Below are positions 1-5,253 of a stretch of DNA of 6,265 nucleotides, piece after piece. The notes beneath the pieces are model-generated. The model saw nothing but the letters and a program-made list of their open reading frames with translations, did not search any database and had not been told where the DNA came from. Location: contig CAAFVD010000052.1 of NCBI GenBank assembly GCA_900766355.1, positions 1 through 6,265 of the forward strand, written 5' to 3'. Both the position numbers and the translations under genes were made by a program. The stretch comes from Candidatus Gastranaerophilales bacterium. GTDB taxonomy: Bacteria; Cyanobacteriota; Vampirovibrionia; Gastranaerophilales; Gastranaerophilaceae. Positions within the stretch are counted from its first letter, which is position 1. Each line of letters starts with the position of its first letter.

Positions 1-4
1 CATT

Positions 5-59
5 TAACATTGTTAATTAACATTGTTAATGTTGTTAAAGTTTACTAATTTTGTTAACA
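5..59. repeat. TGTTAA/TTAACA half-site array in the leader
   Basis: A 13-bp direct repeat, TAACATTGTTAAT, occurs back to back at 5-17 and 18-30. The same stretch contains a perfect 12-bp palindrome (TGTTAATTAACA, 11-22), an inverted repeat AACATT/AATGTT (19-24 and 28-33) and a perfect 8-bp palindrome TGTTAACA (52-59). Further half-sites lie at 33-38, 123-128, 158-163 and 228-233. Such density in a non-coding leader is what one expects of operator or replication-protein binding sites, but no binding protein can be named from the sequence, and high A/T content makes some of these words cheap. Confidence 0.55.
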
Positions 60-67
60 TTTTTGTG

Positions 68-118
68 CCTGTTATTGTTTCACGTGGAACAACCTGTTAT
101 TAATGTTTCACGTGAAAC
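68..118. repeat. Duplicated CCTGTTATT + parS unit
   Basis: CCTGTTATT is followed by GTTTCACGTGGAAC (68-90), and again, after a 3-bp AAT insertion, by GTTTCACGTGAAAC (93-118). The two parS-like sites therefore look like a local duplication with slight divergence, with palindrome centres 28 bp apart. Confidence 0.7.
76..91 (-). promoter_or_regulatory. parS-like site 1 (ParB binding site)
   Basis: TGTTTCACGTGGAACA. Read on the minus strand this is TGTTCCACGTGAAACA, which fits the classic bacterial parS consensus TGTTNCACGTGAAACA with no mismatch. parS is the loading site for the ParB/Spo0J clamp that drives chromosome segregation, and the motif is conserved across most bacterial phyla. The site is in the non-coding leader, about 80 bp upstream of promoter P1. 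No ParB is encoded in this window, so a host ParB is the likely partner (inference). Confidence 0.8.
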
Positions 119-119
119 G
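104..119 (+). promoter_or_regulatory. parS-like site 2 (ParB binding site)
   Basis: TGTTTCACGTGAAACG matches the parS consensus at 15 of 16 positions (last base G for A), and its central 14 bp are a perfect palindrome. It lies 12 bp after site 1 and about 50 bp upstream of the P1 -33 box. Confidence 0.8.
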
Positions 120-170
120 AAGTGTTAATAGATATTAATTTTATTCTTTAAGATTTCTTAACAGAAAAAA

Positions 171-202
171 TTTGGTGGTTTTGTAAAAATGCCGTATCTT
201 TG
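171..202 (+). promoter_or_regulatory. Promoter P1, Bacteroidota-type (-33/-7)
   Basis: TTTG at 171-174 and TATCTTTG at 195-202 with a 20-bp spacer match the Bacteroidota sigma-ABfr consensus (TTTG / TAnnTTTG). Transcription should begin a few bases downstream, near 206-210, giving a leader of about 40 nt before the first gene. The core is almost the same as P2, sharing TTTGGT-GTTT and GTATCTTTGCACC. It likely drives the small first gene, the SSB candidate and, by read-through, the TP-PolB-ATPase genes. Confidence 0.85.
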
Positions 203-250
203 CACCGTGTTTAAGAAACATATAAGTTTAACATTTTAAATTAGGTAATT

Positions 251-418
251 ATGGACGAAAATTTTAATGAGACAATTTTTAACTGCATTACAAGCGTAAA
301 CGCTTTAATGACTAGTAACGAAGTAGCCAAAGACGATAAGGCGGTTATCAAGTTGAACCGTTTCAAGAAATGGCTGAATGAGTTTGCAGATGCAAACGGT
401 ATGAACGAAGTTAAGTAG
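251..418 (+). CDS. Small hypothetical protein, 55 aa, first gene of the P1 unit
   Basis: An ATG about 40 nt downstream of the predicted P1 start opens a 55-codon frame ending in TAG. The product (MDENFNETIF... to ...NGMNEVK) has no signal peptide or membrane segment. It is rich in charged and amide residues and looks mostly helical, with a basic patch at about residues 34-40 (KLNRFKK) followed by W41 and an acidic/amphipathic stretch. I do not recognise a family. Its place, first after an early-type promoter and ahead of the replication genes, is where phi29-like phages keep small DNA-binding or host-takeover proteins (phi29 p6 precedes p5), but there is no sequence evidence for that role. 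Support for it being real: the position directly after P1, an A/T-rich start region like that of its neighbours, and no competing sense frame. Confidence 0.65.
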   Translation: MDENFNETIFNCITSVNALMTSNEVAKDDKAVIKLNRFKKWLNEFADANGMNEVK

Positions 419-441
419 TTCACACTATAGGTAACACAAAG

Positions 442-453
442 TTTAACGTTAAA
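442..453. repeat. 12-bp perfect palindrome TTTAACGTTAAA
   Basis: A perfect 12-bp palindrome sits in the 49-nt gap between the 55-aa gene and the SSB candidate. It resembles the TTAAC half-sites of the leader. It could be an operator; it is not followed by a T-run suitable for a terminator. Confidence 0.4.
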
Positions 454-467
454 TACTTTATAAAGTT

Positions 468-833
468 ATGCCAAAAAATTATAGTTTTGCAAGTAAGTTT
501 AATAAAACTTCTTTCGGTATTGATACAACCGATTTTCCATTTGTTAAGTTAATAGACATCTACAGAAGTGATAAAGATGGTGGCGGTGATGTGGTGCACC
601 CTATTAACGGTATGTACGTTCACAAATCACAGTTGGGTGATTCACCTGTGATTATTGACGCTGAGAACAAACGTTTAGTGAACTTACCACAGTTCACAGG
701 TGACACAGTGCGAGAGATTCTCGCAGATAATGAGGCTGTAGAGGCTATCAAAGCAAATAAGGTGGGATATACTATCTACGAATATGAATCTCATGCAAAG
801 AAGTGTTATGGTATCACATTCGTTGATAAGTAG
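468..833 (+). CDS. Candidate single-stranded DNA-binding protein (phi29 p5 position), 121 aa
   Basis: The 121-residue soluble protein has no membrane segment. Its pattern is beta-rich: FVKLIDIY near residues 25-32, a glycine turn GGGD at 38-41, YVHKSQLGDSPVIID at 50-64, VNLP at 71-74, a helical stretch VREILADNEAVEAIK at 81-95, then a last pair of strands ending with an aromatic/acidic tail (YTIYEYES, CYGITFVDK). This would suit a small OB-fold protein, and length (phi29 p5 is 124 aa) and order (directly before TP and PolB, as in phi29 genes 5-3-2) agree. I see no direct residue match to phi29 p5, so the role rests on context and general architecture. The gene ends in tandem stops (TAG TAG), then a hairpin that could cap its transcript and give it a higher dose than the genes downstream, as an SSB would need. 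It could instead be another replication accessory protein. Confidence 0.5.
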   Translation: MPKNYSFASKFNKTSFGIDTTDFPFVKLIDIYRSDKDGGGDVVHPINGMYVHKSQLGDSPVIIDAENKRLVNLPQFTGDTVREILADNEAVEAIKANKVGYTIYEYESHAKKCYGITFVDK

Positions 834-855
834 TAGTTAGTGTAATGTTGGTTTC

Positions 856-895
856 ACAGGGGCGGCAAATTGGTTTTTGTTTGCCCCTGTCTTTG
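856..895 (+). terminator. Hairpin terminator/attenuator between SSB candidate and TP
   Basis: ACAGGGG (856-862) pairs with CCCCTGT (884-890), and CAAA (866-869) with TTTG (880-883), leaving a CGG bulge on the left arm and a 10-nt loop. A T-rich tail (CTTTGTTT) follows. No convincing promoter follows, so the TP-PolB-ATPase genes must depend on partial read-through; attenuation rather than full termination is likely. The outer stem ACAGGG/CCCTGT is also used in the terminator at 4950-4992. Confidence 0.65.
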
Positions 896-918
896 TTTAA
901 TTTAAATCTTTTCTTAAA

Positions 919-1590
919 ATGGTTAAACAGAATCCGATAGGGTTTACAAATAAAACGTTTGCACTTACTAGCAAAGTGCAATTAGATAAGCAAATATTAA
1001 CTGCTGTAGAATCACGTGGCTATTTGCGTAAAGAGATTGCACGTGTATTTCAGCAAGCAAACAGACGCATACAGAACGTGGAGAAATCGGGTATAGTTTC
1101 GCCTGCTGTTGTTGCCCTTAACAAAGGTAATATAACAGGTTTCACTAAATTCTCTATGCGTCACAGTTGGGACGATTTAAAGATAGAGTACTCAAAAGCG
1201 GTTTCTTTTTTACGTCAGCCAACATCTACTGCAACAGGTACAAAAGAATATGCTGAACACTTGAAAAAAGCCTATGATTTGGACGATAAAAGTTTTGCCC
1301 TTATGCAAAATAAATTAATGGGCAAAATTGCAAGTGTTTCAGATGAGCGTTTTTTGGAACAATACTTAATGCAATACAAAGATTTTACGGGTGAATTGGA
1401 ACAGGAATCCAAAGACGTTTCAGACCAAATCGAAGATGATGCGGTAAAAATCGAAAATGCCTTAGATGATGCCTTAGAGCAAATAGGCAATGACCCAAAC
1501 GCAGAAGCATTTATAAATGACGTGGATTCTTATAAAACAGATGAACCGTTAAAGCGTATATTAGACGAATTTAAAAAATTTGGTTTATAA
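919..1590 (+). CDS. Candidate terminal protein (protein primer for DNA replication), 223 aa
   Basis: In protein-primed phages the terminal protein supplies the hydroxyl group to which PolB joins the first nucleotide, and it stays on the 5' ends of the genome. This gene lies directly before polB and overlaps it by 1 nt (TAATG), the phi29 gene 3-2 order. The N-terminal third is basic, with a block at residues 33-62 (RGYLRKEIAR, ANRRI, EKSGIVSPA) typical of TP-like proteins with a DNA-binding N-terminus. Residues about 125-195 form helices, and 155-192 are strongly acidic and coiled-coil prone, fitting an intermediate or PolB-binding domain. The length is somewhat below phi29 TP (266 aa). The priming residue cannot be fixed. 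S204, Y205 and T207 near the C-terminus (VDSYKTD) are candidates because phi29 uses S232 near its C-terminus. There is no direct similarity I can prove; gene order and charge layout carry the call. Confidence 0.75.
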   Translation: MVKQNPIGFTNKTFALTSKVQLDKQILTAVESRGYLRKEIARVFQQANRRIQNVEKSGIVSPAVVALNKGNITGFTKFSMRHSWDDLKIEYSKAVSFLRQPTSTATGTKEYAEHLKKAYDLDDKSFALMQNKLMGKIASVSDERFLEQYLMQYKDFTGELEQESKDVSDQIEDDAVKIENALDDALEQIGNDPNAEAFINDVDSYKTDEPLKRILDEFKKFGL

Positions 1591-3800
1591 TGAAAAAGAT
1601 ACCCTTTGCACTACATACCGAAACGTTCACACCGAAAGACATACAGAAAGTTTTGTCTTTGGCTGTGAACGATAAGAATTTTACGGGAAACAATAAGGGC
1701 GAAAAGTTCTTAAACGTTCCTGTATCTTTCGATATAGAAACTACATCTTTTTACCGTGATGTGGACGGTGAAACATATACCTATGACCGTTATATTAAAT
1801 TAGGTGGTAAGCAAACCAAAATGGAAAAATGTTCTTTAATGTACGTTTGGCAATTTGGTATTAATGGTTATTGCATTATTGGTAGAACGTGGGAAGAGTT
1901 TATAACTATGTTAGATACTATTTCAGACGTTTTAAACCTGTCTGAAAAGAAACGCATTATTATATACGTTCACAATTTGGCTTATGAGTTCCAATTTTTA
2001 AGAGAGTTATTGCAATGGGCAAAGGTTTTTTCAATAGACCTTAGAAAACCTATTTACGGAATCACGGAAAACGGAATAGAATTTAGATGCAGTTATTTGT
2101 TGTCGGGGTATTCACTTGCAAAACTCGGTGAACAGTTACACAAATATAAATGTGAAAAGTTGGTCGGTGATTTAGATTACAGCCTGTTACGTCACAGCAA
2201 AACACCGTTGACACAAAAAGAAATAGGTTATTGTTTGAACGATATTAAAGTAGTAATGTGCTATATACAGGAACTTATTGAACAATACAAAAACATTACC
2301 CATTTGCCGATAACAAAGACAGGCTTTGTGCGCAAATATTGCCGTTCTGTGTGCTTTAAGACAACAGACCCCGAAACAGGTAAAACCATACAGAATTTTA
2401 AGTATTTGGATAAAATTCATAACTTAAATATAACAGGTATGGAAGAATTTGAAATGCTGCAAAGGGCTTTTTCGGGCGGTTTCACACACGCAAACGCAAA
2501 ATATACAGATGAGGTAATAGAAAACGTAGATAGTTACGATTTTACTAGTAGTTACCCCTATGTGATGGTAAGCGAAAAATTTCCTATGAGTACAGGCGTT
2601 TTCGTTCCTGTTAAGTCTATGAAACAATTTGAGTTTGCCACCTCAAAATATTGCTGTGTGTTTGACGTGGAATTTACCAACATCTTTGCAAAATCAGATA
2701 ATGAGAATCCAATATCTGTTAGTAAGTGTTTCGTAAAAGAAAATGTTTCAGAAAATAACGGTCGTTTGGTTTGTGCTAGTAAAATCTGTATGACTATAAC
2801 GGAAATCGATTACAGGGTGTTTTCTCAGTTCTATATGTGGGAATCTGTCAGAATCGGCAAAATGATTTGTTACCGCAAAGAATATTTGCCCACAGAGTTT
2901 ATAAAATCCATTTTGCACCTGTATGAAATGAAAACGAAACTAAAAGGGGTTAAGGGAAAAGAAGTAGAATATTTAAATAGCAAAGAAATGCTAAACAGCT
3001 GTTACGGTATGAGTGTTACAAACCCTTTGCGTGACGAAATCGTCTGTGATGGTAAAACGTGGGACGTTGAACACTTGACGGGCGAAAAACGTTTAGAGGT
3101 GCTGAATAAATATAATGACAGCAAAAACCGTTTTCTTTTCTATCCGTGGGGAATCTATGTAACAGCTTATGCACGTAGGAATCTGTTTACAGGTATAGCG
3201 GAATGTGGTGACGATTACATCTACAGTGATACAGACAGCGTTAAGATAAAAAACGGTGAAAATCATGAAGAGTATTTCAAAGCCTATAACGATTTAGCAC
3301 AGCAGAAGTTAAGAGCCGCCTGTAAGTTCCACAAAATACCGTTTGAAAAGGTTGAGCCTGTCACGATTAAGGGAATCGCAAAACCTTTGGGTGTTTGGGA
3401 CTATGAGGGACGTTACACACGTTTTAAGACTTTGGGCGCAAAACGTTATATGGTACAGGAAAAAGGAGCGTTATCGGTAAACGGTAAAGATTACGATTAC
3501 AGTTTGACGGTATCGGGTGTTAACAAAAAATCTGCTATACCCTATATGCTAGAAACATTCGGGGAAAACGGAATCTTTGATGCATTCACAAACTATCTAG
3601 ACATACCCCCATCTGCAACAGGTAAGAATATACATACATATGTAGATTACGAACAAAGTGGAACTATTACCGATTATTTGGGGACGGTTTCAACTTATGA
3701 CACAAAGACAGGGGTGCACATAGAACCTACAGGGTACACTTTGAGTCTGTCAGTACTTTATATAAATTATTTAATGGGAATCAGATTAAAGAAAGAATAA
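1590..3800 (+). CDS. Protein-primed family B DNA polymerase (phi29 type), 736 aa
   Basis: This is the replicative polymerase. It starts from the terminal protein and copies with strand displacement and 3'-5' proofreading. Motifs are in order: Exo I FDIET (D48, E50); Exo II-like HNLAYEFQFL (128-137), with E133 where phi29 has the catalytic Asp; a YSLAKLGE segment (174-181), the place of the ssDNA-contact motif; Exo III YCLND (Y214, D218); FSGGF (294-298) for YxGG; motif A DFTSSYP (D317-P323); motif B KEMLNSCYG (K465-G473); motif C YSDTDS (Y545, D547, D549); KPLGVWDYEG; and KRY (618-620) for KxY. The spacing leaves room for TPR1 between motifs A and B and TPR2 between B and C. At 736 residues it is longer than phi29 Pol (575). 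The start overlaps the TP stop, indicating translational coupling. The stop is 1 nt from the ATPase start. All catalytic polymerase carboxylates are present, so it should be active. Confidence 0.97.
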   Translation: MKKIPFALHTETFTPKDIQKVLSLAVNDKNFTGNNKGEKFLNVPVSFDIETTSFYRDVDGETYTYDRYIKLGGKQTKMEKCSLMYVWQFGINGYCIIGRTWEEFITMLDTISDVLNLSEKKRIIIYVHNLAYEFQFLRELLQWAKVFSIDLRKPIYGITENGIEFRCSYLLSGYSLAKLGEQLHKYKCEKLVGDLDYSLLRHSKTPLTQKEIGYCLNDIKVVMCYIQELIEQYKNITHLPITKTGFVRKYCRSVCFKTTDPETGKTIQNFKYLDKIHNLNITGMEEFEMLQRAFSGGFTHANAKYTDEVIENVDSYDFTSSYPYVMVSEKFPMSTGVFVPVKSMKQFEFATSKYCCVFDVEFTNIFAKSDNENPISVSKCFVKENVSENNGRLVCASKICMTITEIDYRVFSQFYMWESVRIGKMICYRKEYLPTEFIKSILHLYEMKTKLKGVKGKEVEYLNSKEMLNSCYGMSVTNPLRDEIVCDGKTWDVEHLTGEKRLEVLNKYNDSKNRFLFYPWGIYVTAYARRNLFTGIAECGDDYIYSDTDSVKIKNGENHEEYFKAYNDLAQQKLRAACKFHKIPFEKVEPVTIKGIAKPLGVWDYEGRYTRFKTLGAKRYMVQEKGALSVNGKDYDYSLTVSGVNKKSAIPYMLETFGENGIFDAFTNYLDIPPSATGKNIHTYVDYEQSGTITDYLGTVSTYDTKTGVHIEPTGYTLSLSVLYINYLMGIRLKKE

Positions 3801-3801
3801 T

Positions 3802-4938
3802 ATGAAACAGAAGAAAGAAAAGGTGGAAACACCTAAATTTTATTCTTTGTCTAGAATCTTAGCAAAGAATGCCGACTATAACGTTATCTTTGGTGAACGT
3901 TCAAACGGCAAAACTTATGCTACCTTATTGTACGGTATCAAAGAATATTTGCGCACAGGAAAACAAATGGCTTATATTCGTAGATGGCGTGAAGATTTAA
4001 GGGGCAAACGTGCCGAAAGTTTGTTTGCAAACCACGTTTCAAACGGTGTTATCGAAGAACTTACAAACGGCAAATTTAACGAAGTCTTTTACGTTTCGGG
4101 CAAATGGTTTCTTTCAAGCTATGACCCCGAAAATAAAAAACGTGTACCCGATAACGTACCGTTTTGTTTCGGTTTCTGTCTCTCAGAACAAGAGCACGAA
4201 AAAAGTAGTAGTTATCCAAACATAACTACAATAGTTTTCGATGAGTTTTTGACTAGACGTTATTATTTGCCCGATGAATTTATGCTGTATATGAACCTGT
4301 TAAGTACTATCATAAGACAGCGAAATGATGTTAAGGTTTTTATGTTGGGTAACACCGTAAATCAGTTTTGCCCATATTTTACCGAAATGGGACTTAAACA
4401 GGTGCGAGTGATGGAACAGGGCACAATAGATATTTATAAATTCGGTGAGCACGGTGCAACCGTGGCTGTAGAATATTGTAGCACTATTGTTAAGCAAAAA
4501 GCGAGTAACAAATATTTCTGTTTCGATAATCAAAATTTGCAGATGATTACGGGCGGTAAATGGGAACTCGCAGCATATCCGCATCTACCTGTGAAATATA
4601 ACCCGAAAGATGTGCTTTTCGTTTTCTACATACAGTTTAACGAAATGACATTGCAGGGCAATATAGTACAGGTGGAATCCTCAGACGGTGTTAATAACTT
4701 TATGTATATCCACAATAAGACGACACCGATTAAGGACACGGATAACAGTTTGATTTATTCTTTGCAGATGAACGGAAAACCAAACTACAGACGTAAGTTA
4801 TTATCTACAGCTAGTTATGTAGAATCGCAGATAACGAAGTATTTCGCCACCGATAAGGTATTTTATCAGAATAACGAAATCGGGGAAATTGTGCGCAATT
4901 ATTTGATGTCTAGTAGCAGAAGCAACATTATTACTTAA
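3802..4938 (+). CDS. DNA packaging ATPase, phi29 gp16-like, 378 aa
   Basis: This is the motor ATPase that forms a ring on the portal vertex and drives genome DNA into the prohead. Residues 1-25 are basic (KQKKEK). The Walker A loop is GERSNGKT (31-38, K37, T38), closely like the GGRGIGKS loop of phi29 gp16. Walker B is TTIVFDEF with D147 and E148. R172 and R174 (IIRQRND) lie at about the distance expected for the trans-acting arginine finger, and VFMLGNT (179-185) reads as a sensor strand. The C-terminal 180 residues would match the second, nuclease-fold-like domain of gp16 but show no clear catalytic motif. It is slightly longer than phi29 gp16 (332 aa). The gene follows polB by 1 nt, so it is made with the replication proteins, unlike phi29, where gene 16 is in the opposite arm. 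It ends just before a terminator containing parS. Confidence 0.93.
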   Translation: MKQKKEKVETPKFYSLSRILAKNADYNVIFGERSNGKTYATLLYGIKEYLRTGKQMAYIRRWREDLRGKRAESLFANHVSNGVIEELTNGKFNEVFYVSGKWFLSSYDPENKKRVPDNVPFCFGFCLSEQEHEKSSSYPNITTIVFDEFLTRRYYLPDEFMLYMNLLSTIIRQRNDVKVFMLGNTVNQFCPYFTEMGLKQVRVMEQGTIDIYKFGEHGATVAVEYCSTIVKQKASNKYFCFDNQNLQMITGGKWELAAYPHLPVKYNPKDVLFVFYIQFNEMTLQGNIVQVESSDGVNNFMYIHNKTTPIKDTDNSLIYSLQMNGKPNYRRKLLSTASYVESQITKYFATDKVFYQNNEIGEIVRNYLMSSSRSNIIT

Positions 4939-4949
4939 AATACGTTAAG

Positions 4950-4992
4950 ACAGGGAAAAAAGTGTTTCACGTGAAACATTTTCCCTGTTTTT
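4950..4992 (+). terminator. Rho-independent terminator of the replication/packaging unit, with parS as inner stem
   Basis: ACAGGG (4950-4955) pairs with CCCTGT (4983-4988), the A-run pairs with TTTT at 4979-4982 apart from a small bulge, and the whole 16-bp parS palindrome (4963-4978) forms the upper part of the stem. TTTT follows at 4989-4992. It lies 11 nt after the ATPase stop and should end that transcript. Confidence 0.8.
4963..4978 (+). promoter_or_regulatory. parS site 3 (perfect ParB binding site)
   Basis: TGTTTCACGTGAAACA matches the bacterial parS consensus at every position and is a full 16-bp palindrome. It is between genes, inside the terminator stem and 15 bp upstream of the -33 box of promoter P2. 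As DNA it would load host ParB; as RNA the same bases fold into the terminator. Confidence 0.88.
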
Positions 4993-4993
4993 A

Positions 4994-5025
4994 TTTGGTC
5001 GTTTCAGATATTTTGTGTATCTTTG
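4994..5025 (+). promoter_or_regulatory. Promoter P2, Bacteroidota-type (-33/-7)
   Basis: TTTG at 4994-4997 and TATCTTTG at 5018-5025 are separated by a 20-bp spacer, identical to P1. The GCACC after the -7 box is also shared. The expected start is near 5029-5033, giving a leader of about 28 nt before the holin-like gene. It should drive the structural genes starting with the membrane protein and portal. Confidence 0.85.
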
Positions 5026-5058
5026 CACCATTAAATAACAAAAGTTAAATTTTGCTAT

Positions 5059-5253
5059 ATGGAAGTAAACGACATTGTATCGATAGTTAGTAATGTTGGT
5101 TTTCCTGTAGCTGTCTGTATCGCCCTTTTTTTCTATATGGAGAAACAGAACGAACGTCACCAACAGGAAACCGACAAGTTAAATGGAACCGTACAGAGTA
5201 ACACGAAAGTGTTGACAGAACTTTGTACGCTAATTAAAACACTTGTAAAGTAA
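5059..5253 (+). CDS. Small one-helix membrane protein, holin-like (BhlA/UviB type), 64 aa
   Basis: The protein has a short N-terminus (MEVNDIVS), one hydrophobic helix at about residues 6-27 containing VSNVGFPVAV and ending in FFYMEK, then a hydrophilic, helical, charged tail (residues 28-64) ending in a short amphipathic segment (LCTLIKTLVK). The pattern 'DI..ivSNvGFPvaV...l.y..Ek' followed by a helical tail is that of small BhlA/UviB-like holin peptides, which are about 65-90 aa long. It is the first gene after P2 and overlaps the portal start by 1 nt (TAATG). No endolysin is visible nearby, so a lysis role is not confirmed. Alternatives are a membrane anchor for replication complexes (phi29 p1 or p16.7 roles) or a virion membrane peptide. 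Confidence 0.6.
   Translation: MEVNDIVSIVSNVGFPVAVCIALFFYMEKQNERHQQETDKLNGTVQSNTKVLTELCTLIKTLVK

Noticed and set aside
1..60. Window start as the genome's terminal inverted repeat
   Set aside because: The right genome end is not in the window, so no inverted terminal repeat can be compared; nothing in the first bases alone proves a terminus.
831..845. Tandem TAG TAG after the SSB candidate, with the 55-aa gene also ending in TAG: possible TAG recoding, as in some gut phages
   Set aside because: The long genes (TP, PolB, ATPase) read through without in-frame TAG and end in TAA, and a recoded read of 831 adds only four residues before TAA at 843-845. The standard code explains all genes.
870..895. 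TGTCTTTG at 888-895 as a -7 box for the TP gene
   Set aside because: It has one mismatch to TATCTTTG, no TTTG at the proper 19-21 bp spacing, and it lies in the terminator stem and tail.
3885..3892. TATCTTTG inside the ATPase gene as a promoter
   Set aside because: There is no -33 TTTG at the spacing seen in P1 and P2, and the bases code for ATPase residues just before the Walker A loop.
4300..5163. Minus-strand open frames at 4300-4584 and 4945-5163, and others opposite TP and PolB
   Set aside because: They lie opposite well-supported genes or across the terminator and P2, have no promoter or start context of their own, and show no recognisable protein pattern.
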